DNA of 64,000 nt from Closterium sp. Naga37s-1 (GCA_947471745.1 CANJKZ010000092.1:1240001-1304000), one strand, 5' to 3'; positions 52,085 through 63,600 are shown, counted from the first letter of the stretch. The notes: generated from the sequence alone by a model not told the origin. Translations and numbers: made by a program.

Positions 52085-54688
52085 GTGGTGGTGGTGTTGG
52101 TGGTGCTGTGCTGGTGCATGTTTTCACAGAATGAGTGTTTTCCACTCCATGGCAGCAGCGACAGGTGCGGTGCGTGGTGCTCGTAAGAGAGCCACAGAGA
52201 GTCACAGAGAGTCACAGAGAGCCATGGAAAGTACAAGATAAGGGCCTGCATGGTGTAGTTTGTTTCCTTAAGTGCATAAACAGCAAAGAGAACATACCAC
52301 GGTGAAGTTGACTCCAGCGCCGCTGATGAGAGCAGTGCGAGCTGTGGACACGCCACAGCAAGGCAGAGTATGTTTTTTGAGAATTCTAGAAAAACAGACT
52401 TAGCCTCAAAAGCAAAGAGATCATACCACGGTGTTGACTCCAGCGCCACTGATGCGAGCAGTGCGAGCCGTGGACGCAAGGCAGAGTCTTCCCCTTGTGT
52501 GCGAGCTTTGAGAATTCTCAACAATCGCACACAAAGAGATCATTCCCGACTTTAGAGGCGCCTCATAAACAGCAAAGAGAACATACCACGGTGAAGTTGA
52601 CTCCAGAGCCAGTGATGCGAGCAGTGCTTGCCGTGGACACACCACAGCAAGGGAGAGTCATCCCGTTCACCGCTCGACGAATGGTCAGCTGACACGTGGC
52701 GGAGTCAACAGTCACTGTTTCGACCTTCATGTGCGGCAGTAGCAAGTCGGCGAGCAGCCTGGTGGGGACAAGGAGGGGAGGAGGAGAAGGGGAAGGGGGA
52801 GGGGGGCGTGTGTTGATCAGCTGAGAGTGTGACAGCCACTGTTTTCGTCCATGATGCGCCGCAGTAGCAAGTGGGCCAGCTTTTGAGTCGACTCAAAAGC
52901 TGACCTTTGAGTCGACTTAAAAGGCAGTAGCAAGTGGGCCAGCTTTTGAGTTGACTCAAAAGCTGACCTTTGAGTCGACTTAAAAGGCAGTAGCAAGTGG
53001 GCCAGCAGGCCATAGGGGAGGAAGGGGAAGGGGAGGGGGAAGGGGAATTGGAAGGGGAAGGGGAGGGGGAAGGGGAAGTGGGGGAGGTAGGGGAAGGTGG
53101 CAGTAGTTACAAGGTCGCGAGTCGTGACTCGTGACATTCACACCCAAGACACATTATAACAACTTGGGCCATGATGTGCCAATGATAGCACGCGGTGAGT
53201 CGACTCAAATGTCACCTCGAGTCATGACTCGTGACATCCACACCAGGGACAGATTACACTATGTTAACTTGGCTCGTGATGTGTCAAAGATAACACGCAA
53301 ACGCACAAGAGGGGTAGAAAGCCTGGAAGGAGACACGGCTTGAAATGAATAGAACCCACCACCAGATGCCACGTGATAAAAAGCGTAGTTTCGAGTCGTC
53401 TCAAAGGCACGCGGACGCAGTGAGGTGTGTTTTGAGGCGCCTCAAAACACACCTAAGTGTAGTTTCGAGACGTCTCAAAACACACCTAAGAGTAGTTTCG
53501 AGGCGTCTCAAAGGCACGCGGACGCACAAGAAGGCTGGGAAGCCTGGAAGGAGACAAGGCCTGAAACGAATAGAACCCACTCACCAGATAAGCGGAACCC
53601 AGATGGGGATGAAGTAGTAAAGGGCGCTGCGGGGAACTCGATAGGATACTACTTTGGCTGACAAGTAGGCGAGACCCGCCATCAAGAACTGTAATGGCAG
53701 GTATGGTGTGTGGTGGGAAGGGGAGATTGGGAGGGAGAGGGGTGGGGAAGAGAGGGATTGAGGCAACATGTTTGGTGGTGCTGCTGTGGATGAAAAAAGG
53801 CGACAGCTACCATACAGAACTGCGGTGGCAGGGACGGTGTGTGGTGGGGAGATTGGATGGGGAAATTGGGAGGAAGAGAATCGCATTGGACTGATTGATT
53901 TGAAGGCAGGAAGGGAGGGATTAGGCCAGCATGCTTGCTGGTGCTGTGGATGCCCAAAAGGGGCCAAAGGTTATCCAGAATTGAGCGGTCATGGATGGTG
54001 AGGTGTGGGGGGAGGAGGGGGGATGGAAAACAGAGTGAGGTGGATGAAGAGGGAGAGAGAGAAGGAGAAAGTGGAGGCTTGAAATGAAAGGAAGCAAATG
54101 GGGTGTAAGAAATAAGGTACGAGCGTAGCGTACAAAGCAACAAGATGGTGGTTCTAGGGCGGAGAAGTTGCCTGATATGACACGAGCTCACCAGGACGAA
54201 AAGGGCTCCTAGGGAGAAGCACGGAGGAGCCTTGTTTTGAGTCGACTCAAAAGGAGTTGCGTGACACGAGTCGACTCAAAAGGAGTTGCGTGACACGAGC
54301 TCACCAGGACGACGACGATTCCAAAAAGGGTTGCAAGGGAGAAGCGCTGGGGAGGGATGGTGAAGCGGAGGAGCGTGGGCGAGCGGGAGACGAGTACTTC
54401 CGTGCCCATGGGCTGGACAATGCCAGGATACACGACTGGCGTTCCCTCTGCCACCCCTCCTGCTGCCCCCCCTGCTAACCCCCCTGTTGCTGCCGCCTTC
54501 CCTGCTGCTGCTGCTGCTGCTGCTGCTGCTTCAGTAGGATCAGCGGCAGAAATGTCAACGGCTACATCAGCAGGAGGAGCAGGACGGCGATTCGGCGGAG
54601 TAAGACGGTGAGGATTGAAAGAGGAGTAGGAGGCGGTGGGGGTGGCGAGCAGAGGAGCGTGATGCGAGCCTTGGCCTTGGCCGCTCAT
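51691..54688 (-). CDS. Unrecognised two-helix membrane protein (intact copy)
   Basis: Proposed exons 54688-54305, 53688-53585, 52758-52587, 51873-51691 agree in phase and give 280 residues. The N-terminus is Pro/Ala-rich and probably cytosolic (MSGQGQGSHHAPLLATP), then VQPMGTEVLVSRSPTLLRFT. A first helix (SLATLFGIVVVLFLMAGLAY) spans the exon 1/2 junction, and a second (YYFIPIWVPLIWLLADLLL) the exon 2/3 junction. The C-terminal part contains VETVTVDSATCQLTIRRAV, STARITGSGVNFTV and ends LSFGYHLSPPEQRWLS...HVPWF. No family or enzyme motif is recognised. Evidence for a gene is the matching splice phases and a second copy 4 kb away with the same structure. Exons 3 and 4 have echoes, and both paralogues share the exon 3 array. 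Confidence 0.7.
52020..52100 (+). repeat. GGT/GGC trinucleotide repeat
   Basis: About 27 triplets, (GGT)n then (GGC)n then (GGT)n, in intron 3 of the orphan gene. Confidence 0.9.
52285..52500 (-). repeat. Two echoes of orphan-gene exon 3 3' end
   Basis: Sequences reading STARTARISGAGVN with GTATG donors lie at about 52295-52370 and 52425-52480. The decayed paralogue has an equivalent three-copy arrangement, so the array predates the gene duplication. Confidence 0.8.
52850..53005 (-). repeat. 69-bp tandem repeat with paired palindromes
   Basis: ggcagtagcaagtgggccagc plus TTTTGAGTCGACTCAAAA (52881-52898) plus ctttgagtcgacttaaaa is repeated twice and then begins a third time. The first part copies the exon 3 acceptor edge of the orphan gene. 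The second palindrome has TTGA in the centre (52944-52961). Confidence 0.88.
53195..53520. repeat. Cluster of palindromes in orphan-gene intron 2
   Basis: gagtcgactcaaa (near 53200), tttcgagtcgtctcaaa (near 53388), TTTTGAGGCGCCTCAAAA (53430-53447), tttcgagacgtctcaaaa (53463-53480) and tttcgaggcgtctcaaa (near 53496) lie within 320 bp. They alternate with repeats of ggcacgcggacgca and acacctaag. Confidence 0.88.
54160..54300 (-). repeat. Echoes of orphan-gene exon 1 donor edge with palindromes
   Basis: The donor edge (ctcaccaggacga, plus sense) at 54301 is copied near 54188. ggagttgcgtgacacgag is repeated, separated by TTTTGAGTCGACTCAAAA (54235-54252) and cgagtcgactcaaaa (54268-54282). Confidence 0.85.
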
Positions 54689-56160
54689 TGGCTGCTCCTT
54701 GTTGAAACCCTAGCCAATGAAAAGAGCAGGAGAGGTCGGAGAACAGTAGGAAGAAGAATTGGGAGCGGAGCGAAGCAAAGGGAACAAGGTTTGGAAGGCA
54801 ATCAAGCCAACCTGCATGTCGTGTCTTCAAACAGAAGCAAAGCAAGATTCAGCCATTTGGATAGACGATCTAGAAGACCAGAGCAAGCAAAGGTACCAAC
54901 TCGCTCCAATTTTGTACACCTCGTACGAATCAAATCTGGAAGGACCAACTTGAGTGCAACGCTCACCAACATGATGTTGATGCTCCCACGGCTGAAGCGC
55001 CGGTCGGCCTTCCGCAATTCGAGTGCTCGAAAGTCCGGGATTCACACGGGGCGTCCCCGCAAATTCCAGAATCAGTAATCAAGAAACGCTAACGAAGGTG
55101 GTTACTGTGGTTCGCTCGCCGGCAACTTTCTGAGGTACGAAGCGGGATGAACGACAGGTAGGATAGACGAGGAGGAAGAGGGGTTTTACTAGAGAAGATA
55201 AGGGCGAATTCCGAATTCCAACTCTGGAAGGACCAACTTGAGTCAACACAGATATCGGCGGGATCCCGCCGAAATTTCCCCCGTGCGTCATTTGGCCCGC
55301 GTCGTTTTCGCTCTGATGCCGTCGCCTAGCGCAGCACGCGAGCGGCGGGAGCGGACCCCCCAGCCCGCCCGATGACCCCCGCCGGCGCCAGCTTCGGAGT
55401 GACGCAAGGTGGTCCCCCCTCGAGCTGGCGATGACGCGAGCTGCTCCCCCCTGTCCCATACCTCGCCTAATCGCAATCGTAAAAACAGGGGGCGCTTCGG
55501 GAATCGTAGGGAAGCGTCAGTTGGGATTTCGATTCATACCTGCGCGACACCTGCTGTTAGCGAAATGCCTACCGTTTTCGTTTGCACTTACTGTGTTGAA
55601 TTCGCCCGTGTCGCCCGATCACTGGTTTCAGCAAGAATCTGAAATTGAAAACAACCATGTTGTACAAGTTTGATGGGTGTTTGTCAATTCAGCAATTGAT
55701 GACCCCTGCACAGCAACTAGAAATACTGGTACTATTTTGAATCAGGAACAAACCTTTAGAGTGAACGTTATTGCTGCACTGCTTTAGCACACATGGCAGC
55801 AAGCACCTGTCAACACTTCTTAGGTATGTATATACATGCCTTTAAACCTCTTGCAGGAATGACGCAATGTGGAGAGGAGAGAGAGCCAACGTTTCTCCGC
55901 AATGAAGCGGCAAAAAGTGAGAGAAGAGGACGAGCAGCACTCTTATGATACACGTAACACGAGCAGTAGTGCTGAGTCGGCTAGGATAAATAAAGAAGGA
56001 ACGCCGACCGACAATGTCGGGTCAGTAAGATCGTAGGAAGGATGGTTGAATTCAGGGCACTTGCAGGAAGGAGGCAATGTGGAGGGAAAGCCAGCGCTGC
56101 TCCGAACGACACTGTACAGGCGCTAACAGTGTTGAGTCAGTAGGATTGCAGAAAGGGTAG
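54689..56160. other. Spacer of the tandem duplication
   Basis: 54700-55180 is the duplicated 5' flank of the orphan gene (copy at 58745-59240). 55247-55480 is GC-rich and matches 59700-59900 in inverted orientation. 55665-56160 is the duplicated 3' flank with the two empty MITE sites. No further gene is recognised. Confidence 0.65.
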
Positions 56161-56909
56161 CTAAAACCAGGGCACGTGCAGGACGGATGCGATGTGGAGG
56201 GAGAGCCAGCGCTGCTCTGGTAGCGACAAGTGATAGCCGAAGGAGAGAGTCCTGCCGCCCGCCATGGTGAGCTGGCAGAACGTGGTAGTTTCATCGTCCT
56301 GCAAGGCGAGGAGTTGGACAGAATAGAGAGGTGGTGGCGGTAGTGGAATAGAGCCACGGAGAGCCTCAGAGAGAAAGCACAAGATAAGGGCCTGCATGGT
56401 GTCGCTTGTTTCCTTGAGTGCATAAACTGCAAAGAGATCATACCTGCACCGTGTAGTTGACTCCAGCGCCACTGATGCGAGCAGTGCGAGCCGTGGACAC
56501 GCCACAGAGAGGCAGAGTCTGTTCTGAAGGCACATACGGTACGATAAGCAAGGGAGAATGTACCCGCACCGTGCAGTTGACCCCAGAGCCCTGGACGCGA
56601 GCAGTGCGAGCCGTGGACACGCCACAGAGAGGAATGCAGAATCTGTTTCCTCAAGGCACAAGAGTACGAGAACAAAAACGAGAACAAAAAAATACCTTCG
56701 TGGTGTAATTGACTCCAGAGCCACTGATGCGATCAGTGAGAGCCGTGGACACGCAAGGCAGAGTCAGACCCATCACCGATCGACGAATGGTCAGCTGACA
56801 CGTGGCGGAGTCAACAGTCACTGTTTCGCCCGTGATGCGCGGCAGAAGCAAGTCGGCGAGCACCCTGGTGGGGACAAGGAGGGGAGGAGGAGAAGGGGAA
56901 GGCGGAAGG

Positions 56910-57300
56910 GACGTATGAGTCGACTCAAAAGTCACCTGTTGTGATGCGTGGCAGTAGCAATAGGGCGAGCACCCTGGTGGGGACAAGGAGGGGAGGAGGA
57001 GAAGGGGAAGGCGGAAGGGACGTATGAGTCGACTCAAAAGTCACCTGTTGTGATGCGTGGCAGTAGCAATAGGGCGAGCACCCTGGTGGGGACAAGGAGG
57101 GGAGGAGGAGAAGGGGAAGGCGGAAGGGACGTATGAGTCGACTCAAAAGTCACCTGTTGTGATGCGTGGCAGTAGCAATAGGGCGAGCACCCTGGTGGGG
57201 ATAAGGAGGGGAGGAGGAGAAGGGGAAGGCGGAAGGGACGTATGAGTCGACTCAAAAGTCACCTGTTGTGATGCGTGCGTGGCAGTAGCAAGAGGGCGAG
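56910..57300 (-). repeat. 109-bp tandem array, four copies, one palindrome each
   Basis: Each unit has the exon 3 acceptor edge (caccctggtgggga, plus sense), a ggaggagg tract and gagtcgactcaaaagtcacc. Units are almost identical (one gggaca/ggata difference), so expansion is recent. The intact paralogue has a different array at the same place. Confidence 0.92.
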
Positions 57301-57874
57301 CACCCTGGTGGGACAAGGAGGGGAGGAGGAGGTGATGGGGAAGGGGGAGGGTGACGTGTGATGATCAGCTGAGAGTATGCCAGACACTGTCTCGCCTCGC
57401 CCATGATGTGCCGCAGTAGCACGTGGGCGAGCAGGCTGGCGGGGAGGAAGGGGAAGAGACACGGCTTGAAATGAATAGAACAGAACCCACTCACCGGATG
57501 CCACGTGATAAAAAGTGTAGTTTCGAGGCGTCTCAAAGGCACGCGAACGCACAAGAAGGCTGGAAAGCCTGGAAGGAGACAAGGCCTGAAATGAATAGAA
57601 CCCACCCATATAGACCCAACCCAGAAGGCAATGGTGTAGTAAAGGGCGAGGGGGGGACTCCGACTCCATAGTTCACTACTGCTGTGGTTGACAAGTAGGC
57701 GACAACCGCCATCAAGGACTGTAATGGCAGGGATGGTGTGTGGTGGGAAGGGGAGATTGGGAGAGTGAGGGGCGGGAAAGAGAGGGATTGAGGCAACTCG
57801 TTTGAGGCTGCTGCTGCGCTGCGGATGTCCAACAAACGCCGTCCAGAATTGAGGTTTAGGGTTTAGGCAGGGAT

Positions 57875-57945
57875 GGTGTGTGGGGAGGGTGTGTGGGGAG
57901 GGTGTGTGGGGAGGGTGTGTGGGGAGGGTGTGTGGGGAGGGATAG
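57875..57945 (+). repeat. 14-bp repeat in pseudogene intron 1
   Basis: Five units of gtgtgtggggaggg. Just before it, ggtttagggtttagg shows two TTTAGGG-like units, too few to call telomeric. Confidence 0.85.
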
Positions 57946-58199
57946 CGGGCTTGCTGGCTGCTGTGGATGTCCAAAAGGCAACAAAGGCCAGACCAGAGCA
58001 GGCAACAAAGGCTATCCAGACCAGAGCAGTCATGGATGGTGTGTGGTGGGGGAGGAGGGAGGATGACTAAGGGAGGTGGATGAAGAGGGAGAGAAAGAGA
58101 AAGCGGAGGCTTGAAATGATTGGGAGCAAATGGGTTGTAATTGTAAGCAATAAGGTAAGAGCGTACAAAGCAACAGGATGGTGGTTCAGGGTTTGGGGT

Positions 58200-58345
58200 T
58201 CTAGGGCGGAGGAGTTTGCCTGACTGACACGAGCTCACCAGGGCGAAGACGATTCAAACAATGGATAAAAGGGAGACTTTTGAGTCGACTCAAAGGTCAA
58301 GAAGTTGCCTGACACGAGCTCACCAGGACGAAGACGATTCAAACA
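58200..58345 (-). repeat. Tandem duplication of exon 1 donor edge with palindrome
   Basis: tgacacgagctcaccagg.cgaagacgattcaaacaatgg occurs near 58229 and 58310. Between them is TTTTGAGTCGACTCAAAG (58278-58295), one mismatch from perfect. Confidence 0.88.
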
Positions 58346-58725
58346 ATGGCTGTAAAGGTGAGTTGCTGGGGAGGGATGGTGATTTGGAGGAGCGTGGGCG
58401 AGCGGGAGACGAGTACTTCCGTGCCCACGGGCTGAACAAGGCCAGGATACATGAGTGGCGTTCCCACTGCCACCCCTCCTGCTGCTCCCCCTGCTGCCCG
58501 CCCTGTTGCTGCCACCCCCCTTGCTGCCCCCCCTGTTGCTGCCGCTCCCCCTGCTGCTGCTTCAGTAGGATCAGCGGCAGCATCTGCAATGCCAACGGCT
58601 ACAGCAGCAGGAGAAGCAGGAGGGGGATTCGGCGGAGTGGGATGATGAGGATTGAAAGAGGAGTAGGAGGCGGTGGGGGTGGCGAGCAGAGGAGCGCGAT
58701 CCGAGCTTTGGCCTTGGCCGCTCGT

Positions 58726-60047
58726 TGGATGCTCCTGGTTGAAACCCTAGCCAATGAAGAGAGCAGGAGAGGGTTAGAGGACAGTAGGGAGTCTTTTTTA
58801 TAGGCGCCTCAAAAACATTGGATGCTCTTTATTGAAACCCTAGAAAATGAAGAGCGGGAGAGGTCGGAGAGCAGTAGGGAGAAGACTTGGAGCGAAGCAA
58901 AGCGAAGGGAACAAGGTTTGGAAGGCAATCAAGCAAACGGAAGCAAGACTCAGCGAATTGGATAGACGATCGAGAAGACCAGAGCAAGAAAAGCTACCAA
59001 CTCGCTCCAATTCTGTATACCGCATAGAAAATCAACTCTGGGAGGACCAACCAACTTGAGTGCGACACTGACCATGTTTGATGCTCCCACGGCTGAAGTC
59101 GCTCGGCCTTCCGCAATTCGACTGTTCGAAATCCCGCAATTTTCAGAATCAGTAATCGAGTCGAGCGACGCTAACGAAGGTGGTTACTGTGGTTCCCTCG
59201 CCAGCAACGTTCTGATCTGAGGTAGGAAGCGAGGATAGGCGAGGACGAGGGGTTTTACTAGAGGTATGAATCGACGCAAGCTCCAACCTACGCCTCCAAG
59301 CCTACCCCTCCAACCCCTCTGTTTTTGCGATTAGGCGAGAATTGTGATGTGACAGGGAAGAGCACGCTATTCGGGCCGAGGACGTCCCATCTTCCCCGCT
59401 AAGAAAGGGAGATTTTTTAGGCGCCTAAAAAATCGTCTGTTTTTGCGATTAGGGTTGTGACAGGGAAGAGCACTCTATTCGGGCCGAGGAGTCGAGAACG
59501 TCCCATTCCCCGCGAAGAAAGGGCGGCGAGGCGAGGAGGCCCGATGCGCTCGCCGTCGTAACTCGGGCCACGCGAGGGAAACCAGCCTGGCACCGGGGGT
59601 GCCACCGCCACCCCGCCGGACCCTCCTGGCGAGAAAGCCGAGGCCCGGCCGGCTCTTGGGCCCTTATAATGAAACACGCCATTCGTGTTTGCGGCAGGAT
59701 GCCTCGAAATCCCGCCGATATTTTCCCTACCCCTCGAGGGAGTCACTCCGAAGGCGGCGGGAGTCATTTCGGGCGGGCTGGGGGGTTGGCTCCCGCCCCT
59801 GCGCTAGGCGACGGCAAAAAAACGAACGGGCGAAATGACACAGGGGCGAAAAGGAGTTTTCGGCGTGATTCCGCCGATATCTTCCCCTCACTACCGTCTT
59901 GGTCGACTTTCAGGTTTGAGCTGGCTTGGTTCGGTACATATATTATAAAAAGATGTTATAGAACGGTGAATGTTCAGTAAAATGTTGACGCGTGGGGCTT
60001 GCCTTGTTCAACCAGCCCTAGTGAGCTGCTAGGCCCTTCGACGCTAA
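58726..60047. other. Intergenic with two palindrome-joined duplications
   Basis: An 85-bp block from about 58728 recurs from about 58817, joined by ttttttataggcgcctcaaaaa. A block of about 70 bp (ctgtttttgcgattag...gaagaaagg) at 59318-59410 recurs at 59436-59523, joined by a perfect 22-nt palindrome at 59412-59433 centred on GGCGCC. No gene is recognised. Confidence 0.8.
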
Positions 60048-60398
60048 GGGCGTGTCACCTCCGACTTCAAAATCGTCGCACGTTCGAACGAACGACGGGT
60101 GTCCAGAGTCGTCGCTAGCGTGCTCGTTGACCTGACGAGCTTAACGAAGCAAGTTCAGAACTCTAACGAATCTGGATACCCGTCGCCCGCTGGAGGTAGT
60201 TTTGTAATACTGCGAACCGCTGCTGTCTGGATAGACGGACTAGCCCGTTCAGGTGGTAACATCGGGTGGTAACCAGCTGTTTAAACGCCCAAATTCCGGA
60301 TTCTGGGGGTTGAGTTTGGTACAGTACGAAACAATCAGTCTGGTTTAGTACGGTGCCTGCTCGTACAGGCCCGTTCAAACGTCCGAAGTGACACGTCC
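60048..60398. mobile_element. 351-bp MITE, Harbinger-like
   Basis: Ends GGGCGTGTCACCTCCGAC and, inverted, GGACGTGTCACTTCGGAC match at 15 of 18 bases. They are flanked by TAA (60045-60047 and 60399-60401). No transposase frame. The TIR resembles that of the 45362-45824 element. Confidence 0.82.
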
Positions 60399-60660
60399 TA
60401 AAAGCCCTCTTATGAATTTGACATTGAGCGAGCAGCAATAGTTGTTTCGTCACCGTGCCTGACGCGCCAAACGCGCTAAACGCGCCAAACGCGCCTGACG
60501 TGCCCACGCACCTTACGCTCCTTACGCTCCTTAAGAGATTTGCGTATCGTAGACCAATCTCTCAGCAGCTCCATCGTTGAACTTTTCGGGACCGAGAAGG
60601 CCGGCACGCATCGCGTTGACCAGGCGTGAAGCCGCTGATGCAGGCAGCGCGGCGAGAGCA

Positions 60661-63600
60661 ATGCGACGTGATGCGCGGGTTTTAGTTGCAGTCGACCAAT
60701 CACAGGGCGCCGAGACGGTGCGGGAACGGGGAGATAGCGAATGTGGGAGCGAAAGAAGGGGAGCAAGGAGAGCAGGGGAGTGAGAGCAGATATGGGTGTG
60801 ATGTTGTGCTGCCTTTCGCCGTTTCTAACCGTCCAGTGCTGCCGTTGACTGCTGCCGTCTTGTGCTGCCGTCTTGTGCTGCCGTCCCGCCGTCCACTGCT
60901 GCCGTCCAACAACCCCCCCATTCCTCTCTCCAACACGCGTTGCCTTTCCAAATCCCACAGCCGTTTCTCTTCGCGGTGAGCCTGCTGTCGCGCAACGAGT
61001 TGCTGTTGCCAATTCTCCAAAACACCAACTCCCATCCCTCTCTCTCTCACGCGTTGCCTCTCCGAGTCTCACAGGCGTTTCACTTCGCGCTGAGCCTGCT
61101 GTCGCGCAACGCCACCATCTATGCGTTACATGTCCGGGACCCCAATACAGGTGAGCCTGGTGACTATCAGTCGACTTAAGGTTTTCTCGCCAGGCCGCGC
61201 TCTATATGCTTTGCGTGTCCGGGTTTCGACTTTCTATATGCTTTTGCTCTCAAAAGTCGCTCTATATGCTTTGCGTGTCCGGTTCCCGGGACCCCAACAA
61301 CGGTGATTTCTTTCCTTCCTAACCCGTCTCGAAACGCCATGTATGCGTTGCACGTTAGGAACATCAATACCATTGTGCGTCAGGAAATGCCATTTGTGCG
61401 TCAGGAAATGCCATTTGTGCGTCAGGAAATGCCATTTGTGCGTCAGGAAATGCCATTTGTGCGTCAGGAAATGCCATTTGTGCGTCAGGAAATGCCATTT
61501 GTGCGTCAGGAAATGCCATTTGTGCGTCAGGAACCTCTCTGTATTTTGTCTGTTTTCTCGCCATGCCATTGCCTGTCTGTCCGTCACATGTGACGGATCG
61601 TTTCTTAGTTGTCTCAGAAGCTTTCTCGCCACGCCGCCATCTATGGGTTACGTCTATGCGTTACGTTATATCCCAGGGACACCAACACTGGTGAGCCTGG
61701 CAGTGGTGGTGGCGGTGTGGCATGGGTGCATGCATGGCACGACAAGCGCAGCAGCAGGGGGCAACATGTGGACGTACGAGGCAGAGCAGCGCAATATCAA
61801 CGCCACCTCACCTCACCACACCCCAGCCAGCAACTACACTACTCCCCGTTCCTCTCCCGCTGCCATTAATCCCCCTTCCGTCTCCCCCCGTGCCAGAGTC
61901 GGCGTGGATGAGGCAGAGCAGCGTAACGACAACTCCCACTACCAGCCTCCCTCCCCTCCCCCCTGCCCTTGCCTCTGCTCTTTCTCCCCTCCCCTCTCCC
62001 CGTGCCTCTGCTCTTTCTCCCCTCCCCTCTCCCCCCGTGCCTCTGCTCTTTCTCCCCTCCCCTCTCCCCCCGTGCCAGAGTCGACGTGGACGTACGGGGC
62101 AGAGCAGCGCAACGACAATCCTCGTGCACAATCCTCGAGGGTGGGCAGAGTCCTCGTGCCCACCACTCCGCACCTCTTCCTCTCCCCCCCCAACCCCCTG
62201 CCCTCCCAATCCCCACCCCCCCCCCCCCCCCCCCCTCCCCCTTTTGCCCTTCCCCTCCCCGTTTATCACCAGAGGCGGCATGGATGTACGAGGCAGAGCA
62301 GCGCAACAGCGCTGGGCAGTCAGAGTAGGGAAGAAAGAATGTGTGATGCGACCCCCCCCCCTCTCCCCGCCACCTCTTCTCCCCCCCCTCCCTTCTTGCC
62401 AGAGGCGGCATGGATGTACGATGCAGAGCAGCGCAACAGCGCAGGGCAGGCGTTGGTGTGGGAATACGAGGTGGAGGCGCGCGCAGAGGACCTGCTAGCG
62501 CGATTCCGGGGGATGGCGCATGCAGCGGGGGTGAGTTGAGTGCTAGAGTGTCGGAAGGCACAAGGAAAGTGGATTCATGGGGAAGGGGGAGGGGTTGTGA
62601 GGATGGGGAAAGCGGTTACTGACACTCAAACAGGCGTTGGTGTGGGGGTATGAGGTGGAGGCGCGGGCAGAGGATCTGGTAGCGCGATTCCGGAGGATGG
62701 CGCATGCAGCGGGGAGGGGATGAGTGGGAGCTAGAGGGGATGCATGAGGTGGTTGCTGACGTACCTTTGAGGCGTGGGAGTATAGTATGACTTTTGAATC
62801 GACTCAAAAGTCATCTGGAGCTAGAGGGGATGCATGAGGTGGTTGCTGACGTACCTTCGAGGCGTGGGAGTATAGTATGAGGTGGAGGCAAGGGGAGAGG
62901 CGCTGTCGGGACGGTGCTGAGGGATGGCGCATGCGATAGACTACTACAAGATTTTTTTTTGACTAAAACTAAGCTGCTGCCACGCAAAGTCATGCCTCCT
63001 AAGTGGGGATCCCTCAAAGGGAGAGGCGCTGTTGGGACGGTGCTGGGGGATGGCGCATGCGGCGCGGGTGAGTGGGGGGAAGGGGGGGAGAATGGGGAAC
63101 GGAGAGCAGAAGGGGAGCGAAAGGGGAAGAGCGGGGTGGTGAAGGTGGTCCCCCCCCCCCCCCGCTCTTCCCCTTTCGCACGGAGGGAACGTGCGACCGC
63201 TGAAGGTGGTGGAGGTGGTCTTTGAGAGTTCTCAAAAACTGACACGTTCCCTCTCATGGCAGAGTGCCCGTGCCGTGCGACCTCTGAAGGTGGTGGAGCG
63301 CCGTGCCGTGCCGTGCGACCTCCTACTCCCTGGTAGTACTCTCATAGTGACTCACACTGGGCAGGCGTTGGTGTGGGGGTATGAGGTGGAGGCACGGGCA
63401 GAGGCGCTGCTGGGTCGATTCCGCGGGATGGTGCATGCTGCTGGGGTGAGTGGGGGGAAGGGGGGAAAAGGGGATTATAGTGCAGGAATGGGGAGAGGTG
63501 ACTGTGGGAGGTGGTTGGTGCTGACGTGCGTGGTTGCTGTGAGTGTGGCGGGAGATGCGCTGCGCGCATGGAGCTGCGTGGTGAGGTGAGACATGTCAAT

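Larger units (their letters stand above)
56161..58725 (-). pseudogene. Decayed copy of the two-helix membrane protein gene
   Basis: Equivalent exons can be placed: 58725-58324, about 57714-57610, 56864-56696, 56298-56161. The first codon is ACG where the intact copy has ATG. Exon 2 is frameshifted: SLMAVVAYLSTTAVV continues in one frame, ALYYTIAFWVGSIW in another. Exons 3 and 4 remain open (GETVTVDSATCQLTIRRSV; DDETTTFCQLTMAGGRTLSF...HVPWF). It is most simply a pseudogene, unless an upstream start and different splicing rescue it. Confidence 0.7.

Noticed and set aside
57853-57870. Interstitial telomere repeat
   Set aside because: Only two TTTAGGG-like units (ggtttagggtttagg); a single aaaccctaaac also occurs at about 32292. 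Too few to call.
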